From the NCBI GenBank assembly GCA_036571765.1, contig BROE01000012.1, positions 10,306,575 to 10,370,574 on the forward strand: a stretch of DNA of 64,000 nucleotides, read 5' to 3'. How positions within the stretch are numbered: position 1 is the first letter of the stretch; each line of letters begins with the position of its first letter. Of this stretch, positions 38,133-50,360 are shown piece by piece. The DNA is from Plecoglossus altivelis. Taxonomy: Eukaryota > Chordata > Actinopteri > Osmeriformes > Plecoglossidae. Made by a program: the position numbers and the translations under genes. The notes below the pieces were generated by a model. That model worked only from the letters and a program-made list of their open reading frames with translations, did not search any database and was not told the DNA's origin.

Positions 38133-41100
38133 CTAAGGAGCACACAGAGACATATAACACACACACACCCCTCAACTCTAAACAAATGAGCACTGACACA
38201 GATGCAGACACACACACTTAGGAATCAGCTCAGTAGTGCAGTAGTGCAGTACTCGAGTGAAAAGCGCTTTGAAGACTCTGCAATACAATACAAGCCGGAC
38301 GAGCTTATGGTTCATTACCTAAACACCAACTTCTGGGGGCGGAGCCAGACAGACACAGCTGTTTACAATTGGCACAAACCAGGAAATACTTTTTTTTTTT
38401 AAACAAAAGTAAGAGCATTTTACAACCATAACCTAGAAAGAATAAGAAAGGAAGAAAAGAGAGAGAGTAGTAAAGAAGAGAGGAAGGGCAAGATAAGTAC
38501 GGAAGACATAAGGAAGTAAAGAGATAAAGAAAAGAAAGAAAGAAAGAAAGGGGAGAGGGGGGCAGAAATTACGAGAGGGTTGATAGAGAGGGGAATGTAC
38601 TGTTGCCTCACAGCAAAAACGGCCTGGATTCGATTCCCGCTTGGGCTCCGCTTCAGAGCACAGGTGGGCTCCCAGGCCTGTCTGTGTGGAGTATTCATAC
38701 TCTCCCCATGGTCACACGGGGTTCCTCCACAAAACAAACTATAGAAGCCCAAGTCGAACAAAAGACTTGACTGAGCATGTACCAGGCCAGGAGATGGGTA
38801 AACACTTGGACTTGGTGCTCGCTTGCCTCCAGGTGGGGGATGGTTGCTCCTGGCTGCCCTCACAAGGACACCAGGATGGGAGAGGGGGAGTGTGTGTCCC
38901 TCCTCCTGACACGCGTGTGCATGTCTCATCACATGATCAACCCATGTGTCTTCTTCTTCCACGGGAGGAAAGACCAAACTAGGAAGTGAGGTCACCCTGT
39001 TCAGCCGGTGTCGCTGCAGCGAGATGGTAAAGTGCGCACACCGCGAGCCACGGGTGATCAAGGTGGACACGTAGACGGGGCGGAAATGGGATCTGAGTTT
39101 GCCGTGCAGCAAGCTGCTAACCGTATTATGGCAGCGGCGGCCATTATGCTTGGTTTGTTTCCTAACTGGCTGCTGATGGCTTGTGGGGCGCCCTGCGGTC
39201 TGGAGGAGGAAGGGGGGGGTGGGGGGCTGCGCAGGAGGGGCTGAACCAGGGTTAATGCTGTAGCACTGTATACTGCCACACACACATACACCACAGGGCC
39301 GTGTGCGAGTAGATGAGGTAGATCCATCATGTAGATGACTGGAGACACACGCTTCCTATGATGCGCATGTGGTTACACGCGCACACCGACCCACACACAC
39401 ACTCACTCACACACGGCTATCACATACCTGCCTCTAGTCCACTGTTAGATGTACATGCAAGTCTACACACACACACACACACACACACGTGTGCGCACAC
39501 ACAGGCCATTCTGGGCCAGCGTGTTGACGCTTCGATCGGTTCGGAGACTTCGAATCACTGTCTTCCCCTCTTCCCCTCCACACCTCCCTCCCTCGCCTCA
39601 TCCCCCACAGTGATTTATGATCCCAAGCATGAATATTGCTTCCATAGGAGAAGGAGACGCACACAGACACACACACACAACCCTTTTGTGTGATGTGCAG
39701 CTGGTGTACACACACAGACACACAGATGCAAGAACCCTAATAAACATTCAGACGCCTCAATACAAAGACACACAAACAGACACACACGTTTCTCCCCTAT
39801 GTCAAGGTGAAACTGTGGAGGAAAATAACGAATAAATAAGGCTGTGTGCAGGCTGGCCATAAGTCTGGAAGCTCCGCCTCCCCAGCTCCATGTGACTGCA
39901 GGCTACAGTCAGCACAGCCTAATGAGCCTGTCCAGGTGAATGGCTTTCTCTGGGAATAGATGGCCCTGTCCGTGCGCACGCACACACACACACACGCACA
40001 CACACACACACACACACACACCTATACACCTACACGCGCGTGCACACACACACGTACTCGCGAGAGACACGAAACTGGCAAGCATTTTGCAAGCGAGCGC
40101 ACAAAACGCATGACGGATCCAGACTCACAACGAGGTACGCACTACCCACACGTGGCACAAGGCCTTCTTACAAGAACACACGAGCAGGTGCGCGTGCACG
40201 TCCGAGCGCGAGGTGTAAATCACTGCGGTGGACAAAAACAGCCAACGGCCAGGTATGTCATACACAGAGAGGTTGGGGAGACAGCCACACCCCCGCAAAG
40301 GGCCCAATGGTGAAACCCAATACCCCCAGACTGTTGATTAATGACCAGGCTGGAAAGACCCATCCTCCGAGGCGGGGGTGGGGGGGGTTAGGGGAGTTGC
40401 TTTGCGCTGCTTGGTTTCTCCCACAGTTCCAGATTTGATCCAGCATCCCTTATCTTAATCATCGGAACTGTGTTGTGTATATTTCTGTGTGTTTTAAAGT
40501 GGGCCCTCTTGCATGGCAGCTAACCTATATGCGGCATCAGTATGCTACTGTATACACGTGTGTGTTAGTGTGTGTGTTAGTGTGTGTGTGTGTGGTAGTG
40601 TGTGCGTTAGTGAGAGTGTGGTAGTGTGTGTGTTAGTGTCACCCCCTCGGACCTGCGGTCAGTGTTGCCAACCACCTCAGCAGTTCCTATTTCGGAGTCA
40701 TTCGAGAACATTCGAGGGGCGTGTGGTGATGTCACAGCCGCCCACGGACCCTGACGACGACAGCGCGTCTGCCGATCTGTAACCAGAGTGACGAACAGCG
40801 CCGACCCACCAGGGGACAATGAGCTGTCAGGCGACTACCGGAGACAGATGATGGTTGGACCCTCCCCTGAGATCCCTCCCTTCCTCCCTCCCTCCCTCCC
40901 CTAAACGCAGAGACGCAACCTCAACCCCAGCCCCCGAAATAGCATCAGTCCATGACCGTGTCAGCAAATGTGATTCCTACTACTCACTCCATCGCAATCA
41001 CTTTTGTGTGCGCGGTAGTGTGTGGGTGTGTGCAGTGGCGTGTGTGCGGTAGTGTGTGGGTGTGTGCAGTGGCGTGTGCGCGGTAGTGTGTGGGTGTCTG

Positions 41101-42287
41101 CAGTGGCGTGTGCGTGGTAGTGTGTGGGTGTGTGTGCAGTGGCGTGTGCGCGGTAGTGTGTGGGTGTGTGCAGTGGCGTGTGTGCGGTAGTGTGTGGGTG
41201 TGTGCAGTGGCGTGTGCGCGTGTGACATTGCATTCTTTCCCCTTTCTCTGTAAAGCAAATTAACTCTGCCTCCCAGTATCAATTAACACTTCTAATCTGC
41301 AGTAAAAGGTGCAAATAGTCATCTGGATGTCTCTGGGAGCGAGGTCCCTTTAAGCTAGTCCCCTAGTCCGTCTGTGACACGGACTACAGGTAACATCCAA
41401 ACACACTCAGGCACACACACACACACACACGTAAACAAGCACACACACACACACGTAAACAAGCACACACACACACACGTAAACAAGCACACACACACAC
41501 ACACACCTAGGGTTGTTGCTGGTGACCCTGCTTTGCTCGGCTTCCTGATGCGACAGTGCTTTACCTAGCACAGTCAACACTAGGAGACAGGACCAACTGC
41601 ACCTTCACACTAAGCACATTTTCTGCCTCCACGCACAAAAAACTGAAATCATTACTGGTTAGTGGAGGGGGGAGGGAGGGAGGCAGGCAGGGAGGGAGGG
41701 AGAGGCAGGAGAGGGAGGGAGGGAGAGAGGGAGATAAAGAAAAAGAGAGGGCCAGAGAAACACCAATTTGAAAAAAGAGAAACAGAGAGCTATCCTTTCT
41801 AAACAGCGATTGTGCAACATCCCCATAAAGTAGTCCCCTCGTTATGCTTGTCTTTGCTTGTTCACACTGGACCAAGCCAAGGCAGCGCAACGTCCTTGTG
41901 TCGTTTCAGACAGCATGCCGGCGTTCTGCAATCAAGAGCTGTGACGTCAGCGTCGCCGTCTGGCGTGAGTCGTCCCGCCATGCTGGCTCCCCCACTGACA
42001 CAGGCATCGATTCAGCTCTGTGATCAGCAAGGCTTCTCGGCTTGATGCCTGTACCATAATGACCCTCCGGTCCCTGTCCAAACATTCTGAATAGAACTGA
42101 AGTAGGAAGGAGGAGAGGACCACTACTTGAACATGTCGCCTAAAAGGGGTGAGAGTGAGGGGGGGAGAGAGACCGAGGGAGAGACCGAGGGAGAGAGAGA
42201 GGGAGGGAGAGAGAGAGAGAGAGTGAGAGAGCAAGAGAGTGTGGGAGAGAGAGGGAGAGAGAGACAGGGAGCGAGGGAGAGAGACCA

Positions 42288-42330
<43 letters not shown>

Positions 42331-43771
42331 CAGAGAGTGAGAGAGCAAGAGAGAGTGGGAGAGAGAGGGAGAGAGCGAGAGAGGGAGAGAGAGAAAGGGA
42401 GAGAGGGAGAGAGACCAAGGGAGAGAGGGAGAGCAAGAGAAGGAGAGAGACCAAGGGAGAGAGAGAGGGAGAGCAAGAGAGGCAGAGAGAGAGAGAGACA
42501 GAGAGAGAGAGACAGAGAGAGCAATGGGCTGATTTGTGAGTCAGCCCCACAGAGACTCCTCCTCAAACCACATGGGAGAAGTTTCTGAGACCACTTCCCC
42601 ACCCGAGAGAGAGAGGAGGAGGGAGGAGAGAGAGGAGGAGAGAGAGAGGGGGAGGCAAGAGAGGAGGAGGAGGAGAGAGAGGACGCTGTGGGCCACCGGG
42701 GGACCTTTCTTGCCACAAGCGCAGGGCCTCAGAGAGCAGGAAGGGAAGGTAGGAGAGGAGGGAGCACAGAGACACTGAGGCTCCAGAAACAGCAGCTGGC
42801 AACACAGGGGCTTCTCTCTCTCTTTCTGCCCTCTCAAACGTGTTCAGTAGGAGACTGAGCACAGCTGTCACAACACACACACACACACTCAGCTCCATGG
42901 ATGAAGGTCGACTACAATTCTAATCGGTCTCATGTTGCCATTTGAACCCATCTCTCACCAGCAACACACTGTTAGAAGCTGACACACACACACAACAGAG
43001 CGCTCGACACGAGGTTTGAAAAGAGAGCACAGGCTCGTTCCCCTTATTGGAACTTCCTCTCCACCCTCGGAGGAGGTGGCACTTCTCACTTCGCTTCTTG
43101 GGCTCGTTCCTTTCCCAATGACTTTGGGTCGACAGCGGCCAAAAGCCTGGCGTGTTTGTACTCCAGACACGATGGGGACCCTTTTTTCTATAAGAATAAC
43201 AGCTAAAGGTGTCTTTCTTTTCCAACCAGTGCCTTGCTGTGTTCTTATTCACTTGTAGTTCATCTGACAGTGGAAGGTAGGAGGGTGAGAGAGACGAGGC
43301 TATACAAGTCCAACAGTACTATGTCCATCTGGTGTTCCTGCTTGGGCGCGTCCAAACACTGCTGACCCCCGTTACCTTTCCTTGCATCCTTCCCTCTCAA
43401 GTAAACCAAGACAATGTGCTCTAAAGACTCTCTCTCTCTCCCAGTTGTCTTCTCTCTCTCTCCTGCTCCTTCCATTCGTTTTTCAATCGGGGTGAGAGAG
43501 AAAAGAAAAACCTCTCCAAAAGTAGGCCAGGCGTCCAACTACAGTCCTCCGTGGAGTCGCCCAGTGAAATGACACGCACACACCTCCATGATTTACTTTT
43601 CCACACGTATTTACGCATGCACGCACACACACACACACACACACACGCACACACACACATATCTGCCAACTGGATTTCCCCACAGCACACAGCTCCACAG
43701 GGTTACATGAGCCATGTGAAACTCGGTGTGTAAAGTGAATTATCTTTGGCTTGTCTGAGCTGCTACACCCC

Positions 43772-43811
<40 letters not shown>

Positions 43812-44860
43812 CGCGCACTTGTGTGTTCCCCCACCTACGTAACAGTACGAGTGTGTGTGTCAGTGTGTGTGTGGAAGTCAGGAAGCTTGGGAAATAATGA
43901 TAGAACTGGGAAGGAGCCGAGGGAGTTGGAGGAAGCCAAGAGACACAGGAGCACCCAGATAAACACACGCGGCTCAAAAGGAATTCATCCTCAAGTTCTG
44001 GAGAACATTTCCAACCATGTTCACCTTTGTGGTTACCAGACGTTTCCAACAAAACACACACAAACACACCTCTCTTTTTCATCATTCTACACACACAACC
44101 TCCCGTTTGACATGCATATAGAGGAGTTATTTTGAAGAATGTACACACAAACACACGCGCTATCTTTTCATGGTCCATAGGACAATAGGTCCCCTGATAG
44201 GTGTCCTCTGCTGTGCCTGATAAGGCACCAGCCTCCCATCCAGCTGTCCACAGAAGTGATAGATAGGACCTGGAATAGGAACACGCACATCCACACACAA
44301 AGCACACACGGATACACAACCACACACGCATATTGGACAAACAACCAGGAAGAGCGTGCGCCTAGATAAATGGCTTGGTGGCCCATTACAAGACAGTGTG
44401 GCCGTACAGTGACACCCACACAGAAGGCAGATTCCTGATGACTCAGGCTCAGGCAAACAAGGCGGCTCTGAAGGGCCTCAACGTTGCCGTTAGATACCGC
44501 ACCCTCGCTTCTCCTATTCATGCACGGCTCAAATCTATCCACTTTTATTTTCTTGTTCAATATTTAGTAAGCTGGCAGACAGAGAGAGAGAGGGAGATAG
44601 AGAGAGGGAGAGGGAGAGAGAGAGCGATGGAGCAAGAGAGAGAGAGACGGAGCAAGAGAGAGAGAGAGAGTGAGGGGGAGAGAGAGAGAAAGAGAGAAGG
44701 AGCAAGAGAGAGAGAGAGAGTGAGAGAGAGAGAGGCGGAGCAAGAGAGAGAGAGTGTGAAGGAGGGAGAGAAAGACGGAGAAAGAGAGAGAAAGAGAGGG
44801 AGGGAGAGAGAGACGGAGCAAGAGAGAGGGGGGAGAGAGATAAATAGAGTGAGAGGGAGG

Positions 44861-44904
<44 letters not shown>

Positions 44905-46511
44905 GAAAGAGAGACGGAGCAAGAGAGAGCTTTGCACAACTATCAATCGTCTACTCCAGGGTTCAAGTTTGTTTGGCTTCATTTTTCTTTGAAAGTCCAC
45001 AAAGACGGTAGGAAGGGAGCCCGGGGAGGGAGCGAGGGAAGATGGAGGGGAGAGAAAGAGAGAGAGGGAGACAGAGAGAGAGGGAGACAGAGAGAGAAGG
45101 AGACAGAGAGAGAGGGAGACAGAGAGAGAGGGAGACAGAGACAGAGAGAGAGGGAGACAGAGACAGAGAAAGAAAGAGCACTTGGAAGAGAGGAGAAACC
45201 AAGGGAAGGAGTGATGGACGGAGAAAACGGATGAAGTGAGAGAGAGCGCTTGTGTGCGAGCATGTGTGCTTGGGTGTGCGAGGCGGAGTGCATACGTGCG
45301 TACGATTGTGCGAATGTGTGCGAATGTGTGCGAATGTGTGCGTGTGGGTGTCCCTGTGTTCTTCAGAGTTCTAATGAGAGACTGGAGCTCAGTGCGTCGC
45401 CCACCTCCTCAATCACCAGCCCATCCCTCCCTTACTCCTTGCCTCGCTCGCTCGCTCTCCCTCCTTCCGTTCTCCATCGCACCCCTCTTCCATCGCCTGC
45501 TCGCTCCCTCTCTGCTTTCATCTGTACCTACCTGAGCAGTGGATGCCAGGCTATTAACACTGGCAATGGACTGCACTACACACACCTGCGTGCAGAGCCA
45601 CACATACACACACACACACTACTTTGTTAGTCTAGCCTGCGGTAGCTCAGGCAAAATGGTGTGAGGAGGACCACTCTCTCTTTTCCTGTCTCTCTAGATC
45701 TCACTGTTTCTTCCTCCTCCGCACTCTACCTCTCTCACCTCGGTGCGTTTCTTCCCCCCACCTCTCTCTCTCCTGCTTGTCATGCCTCTTAACTCTCCCT
45801 CTCTTCCTCCCTCCCTCCTTCTCTTCACCTCACTGTCCTTTCCTATTTCTCCCTTCCTCCGTTTCTCAAATCTTCCACTATCACCTTCTCTCCCTCCTTC
45901 CTCCTTCCCTCTCACTCTCTTGGATATCTCCCTCTCTCCTTCCAACCAGCTCTCTGTCTCTAATTCCATCCCTCTCTCCCTCTCTCCTCCCCTCTCTCCC
46001 TCCCTCCCTCCCTCCCTCCAGCTCTCTGTCTCTCGCTCCATCCTTCCCTTTCTCCCAGTATCAGGTACATGGCGGCTGGATTAGGTTCCTTTAAGAGAGG
46101 CTTAACTGTGTTCAAGACAAATTGCACCGAGTAGAAGATTCCCTCAACAAAAAAGTCAAATTCTAACCCTAATCCTCAAAGCGCCTTAGCCCCCCCCCCC
46201 CCCACCTCTCTCTCTCTCTTCTTCTTGCCCGGACCCCCGCTGGCGGCCAAGCAAGGCGTCGCCGTGGTGACTCGGTAGCCGAACCCTACATGAACGTCTC
46301 CCAGACAGACACTGCGCTCAAACACATGCTACACTAGATTTGCATTGTTCCAGCAAGGTACATGGTGGATGCCGGTATGAATTGACAACTATGTGAGATG
46401 TTAGTTGCTGGTGTGAAGAACACAGCAGTGTTTGGGACGTAGACGTTTGTTGTCTTTGTTGTACGGCCGCTGTTTTGACATTTGCATCATTTGTTGGATG
46501 GCACATGCGCG

Positions 46512-46547
<36 letters not shown>

Positions 46548-46669
46548 AGTGATGTCGGCTGGTGGCCCCAGCAGAATCAAAGCCATCGCCAGAAACAAGA
46601 GGTGATTAGTAAGTCCAGAGAAACAAAAACACTGCCTCTCTCTCTCTCTCTCTCTCTCTTTGTCTTTCT

Positions 46670-46759
<90 letters not shown>

Positions 46760-48566
46760 GTCTTTGTCTGTCTGTCTGTGTCTCTGTCTGTCTCTCTCTG
46801 TCTCTCTCTCTCTGTCTGTCTCTCTCTGTCTGTCTGTCTCTCTCTCTGTCTGTCTGTCTCTGTCTGTCTGTATCTGTCTCTCTCTCACACACACACACCT
46901 CACCATCATCTGGGGACAGCCATTGATTCGAGCTGCAAGGTGCTCTGGGCTACGGTATCCATGGCAACCTGCAGCCGACTGAGGCGGCCAAACTTTGAGC
47001 TGGCATGAGGTATGAGTGGCAAAGGAGAGAGTGTGTGTGCGTGTGTGTGTGTGTGTGTACACTGGCAGCTGCTGGGCCGACACCAGTCTGCTTAGTATGC
47101 AGGGATCTGAATGCTCACTGTGGTGTGCCTCCCTGCCTCCCGCCTGCCTCCAGCCCAGACACAGCAGAATAAGAATGATCAGTATCCTTAGACACACACA
47201 CACACACACACACACACTATTTACCCACGCACGTACGGAAAATCAGACGTGCACATGCGTGCACACGCACACCCGTTCTGGTCAGCCATCACAGACACTG
47301 GATGTCATGACTGCTCTCTCACTAGGAGAGCATGGCAGGTCAGTAGGAAGAAAGAAGAATATATTTTCTTTTCTTTCTTTCTTTTGCCCTCCATCACACA
47401 ATGCCTCCCTCCCTCCCTTTCCTTTTCTACTGTTCTGGATTGTTCAATAATCCAAAATGATCAACTTTCATGAGCTACTGATACAACATAAAATTAAGAT
47501 TTTATTGTAATAACATGTTTTATTTTCGGTTACAGTCTGCTGTTGGTGTTCAGTATAGATATTTCTCCCACCAGCCCTGTATTCACACCCCCGGGGTGTG
47601 TCGAATGGCTGTAGATGGTCTGTCTCACTGTGTTTGCTGTGGCACCATTGGAGCGAACCAAACAGCTTCGGTGGGGGGGGGGGGGGGGGGGGGGGAGTCG
47701 AGCAGGTGGGGGGGAGCACGGGAGTCGTTTTCCCTCCCACTGCTGCCTGCACTGCTCAGGCAGACACTGTGGCACGCACGCACACGCTCGCCAACACGCT
47801 TGCACGCACGCACACGCTCGCCAACACGCTTGCACGCACACACCAAGGAAAACTCACACGTACACAGCGAGAATCGATCGGGTTTAGCGGAGTGGAGCTA
47901 ACCGCTAACAGCTAACTGCAAGGGGAGGGAGAGTGGTAAAGGATGGAGCCGAGGGAGAGGGGGAAGTGAGGGAGGAGGAGGAGAGCATGGCGAGCCCGGG
48001 ATGAAAACAGAGGGTGGAAGAGAGCGGGAAGGAGCAGATGAAGAGGATGGAAACGCCAGGAGAGGAGGATGGAGGGGCTGAGAGGGTAGACGAGGAGAGG
48101 TGAGAGAGGGAGGAAAAACAGCAGCCAGGAGAGGAGGAGGGGTGAGTCGTGTGTGGAACAGGACCTACTAGAGGAAATGTCGGAAGGTAAGGAGAGGAAG
48201 ACACAAACGGAGGAGGAGGGGGGGAGAGGGGGGGAGGGGAAATGGAGGATGGAGAAGGGGAGCCGTTTGTCAGGTGTCACTGTTGGCATGGAGCCGCGCA
48301 GAACAGAACACGACAGAGAGGCAAAGCCTTCTTTTTGCCCCCCCCCCAGCCCCTCCCACGCACCACCACCTACACTCATCCCTGCCTCCATCCCTTCCTC
48401 CCTCGCGCTCCTCAGAGTCTCTCAACAGGATCTGAGAGCAGCTCAGCTTCAAGCCCTGACACGTGTGCAGAGAGAGAGAGAGAGAGAGAAGAGGGGTGAG
48501 AGAGAGAGGAAGAGTAGGATTGGAAGGAATATCATCTCACCCCCCCCCCCCCCCCCCCCCCCCCCG

Positions 48567-48597
<31 letters not shown>

Positions 48598-49163
48598 NNN
48601 NNNNNNNNNNNNNNNNNNNNNNNNNNNNNNNNNNNNNNNNNNNNNNNNNNNNNNNNNNNNNNNNNNNNNNNNNNNNNNNNNNNNNNNNNNNNNNNNNNNN
48701 NNNNNNNNNNNNNNNNNNNNNNNNNNNNNNNNNNNNNNNNNNNNNNNNNNNNNNNNNNNNNNNNNNNNNNNNNNNNNNNNNNNNNNNNNNNNNNNNNNNN
48801 NNNNNNNNNNNNNNNNNNNNNNNNNNNNNNNNNNNNNNNNNNNNNNNNNNNNNNNNNNNNNNNNNNNNNNNNNNNNNNNNNNNNNNNNNNNNNNNNNNNN
48901 NNNNNNNNNNNNNNNNNNNNNNNNNNNNNNNNNNNNNNNNNNNNNNNNNNNNNNNNNNNNNNNNNNNNNNNNNNNNNNNNNNNNNNNNNNNNNNNNNNNN
49001 CGCAGAACAGAACACGACAGAGAGCAGCCTTCTTTTGCCCCCCCCCCACCCCCTCCACCACCACCCCACACTCCATCCCTGCCTCCATCCCTCCCTCCCT
49101 CGCGCTCCTCAGAGTCTCTCAACAGGATCTGAGAGCAGCTCAGCTCAAGCCCTGACACGTGTG

Positions 49164-49200
<37 letters not shown>

Positions 49201-50318
49201 GAGAGAGAGAGAGTAGGATGGAAGGAATATCAAGAGAGCAGAGCATGTGAGAGGAGGGGGGAGGGAAAGCAATATCTCCTGCTCCCGAGGATAAAGAGAG
49301 TTGGGGGGGGACAATACAACGATGGGGTGATCTCTCTCTTTCCTGTCTCTCTCCTTCCTTCACCCCCTCCCTCCTTTTCTCTCGCTCTCTAGTGAAGGCG
49401 GCGCGTGTGTGGCTGCATGTGTGAGGCACCCCTGCGTGTGCGTGCGTGTGTGTGCGTGTGTGCGTGTCAAGGGGAGGGGTTGTTTAACTCCCTGCACTCT
49501 GGAGACCTTGTAAGGGAGGTCAGAGGGAGGTGGGCTGTGGATGCGAGGGATGAGGGGAGGAGAGAAGCTGATGGGGGAAGCAGACCTCATCACCGGAAAG
49601 AGGCGATGTGGTGGGAAAGCGGAGGGCTGCTTGTACACCCGTGGGTTACCAGTAGCGCCATGCTTCTGTTTGTTTGATGTGTGTGTGTGTGTGTGCGTGC
49701 GTGGTGTCGTGACTCACAAGGCTATTAGCGCTAGCAGAGGCGAGCGCCCATTCTTCAATCACCAAGTTGCACACGAACGCGCGCGCACCCATTTGACCCA
49801 CCTACCATGCGCCAAATGAGAACTAAACAAACATCTAATACTATCATCAAATACACACAGCTTTAAAGCCTAAACACACACACACGCCAGGAAACAAGCA
49901 GTCCCAATTTATCAGGATGACACCAGCCCTCCTCTGAGAGGCTGATCTCCACACCCGTCAATCTCCTCTCCACCAATCATCACTCAGATCACCCAGGGGA
50001 CCCGCCCCCGCACTGTTGGCTTCACACAGCCGAACACACACGTACACTTGCTCACGCTCACACACATTCTCCACACCCGCTCTCTGCGCCCCCATCCTGC
50101 TTTCAAAGAGTCAGCCACAGCGACAGTAACCGCGACGACGAGCATAAATTAGTGTCATGGCGATATGCAAAGCGAGGGAGCCGACGACAATTAAAGCTTG
50201 ACTAACGAGCTTTTGAGGAGCGCGCCTGAAGTTTCTCTAAGCAGCTGCTAACTGGATTAGCCTCCACACAGGAAAAAGGCTCTCTCCCAGCCACCTGTGA
50301 GACAACGCATATGTACGT

Positions 50319-50360
<42 letters not shown>

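Noticed and set aside
39008..39244. 78-aa plus-strand open frame
   Set aside because: A short frame in a GC-rich patch with no homology and no splice context.
42123..42716. Long Ser/Leu-rich and Arg/Glu-rich open frames
   Set aside because: Six-frame products of a (GA)n tract. There is no start context, splice support or homology. The same holds for frames at 10853-11424, 18437-19090, 44375-45000 and 46401-47215.
48153..49314. Open frames of 183-365 aa across the second gap
   Set aside because: They span 403 N, poly-C and a duplicated low-complexity block.
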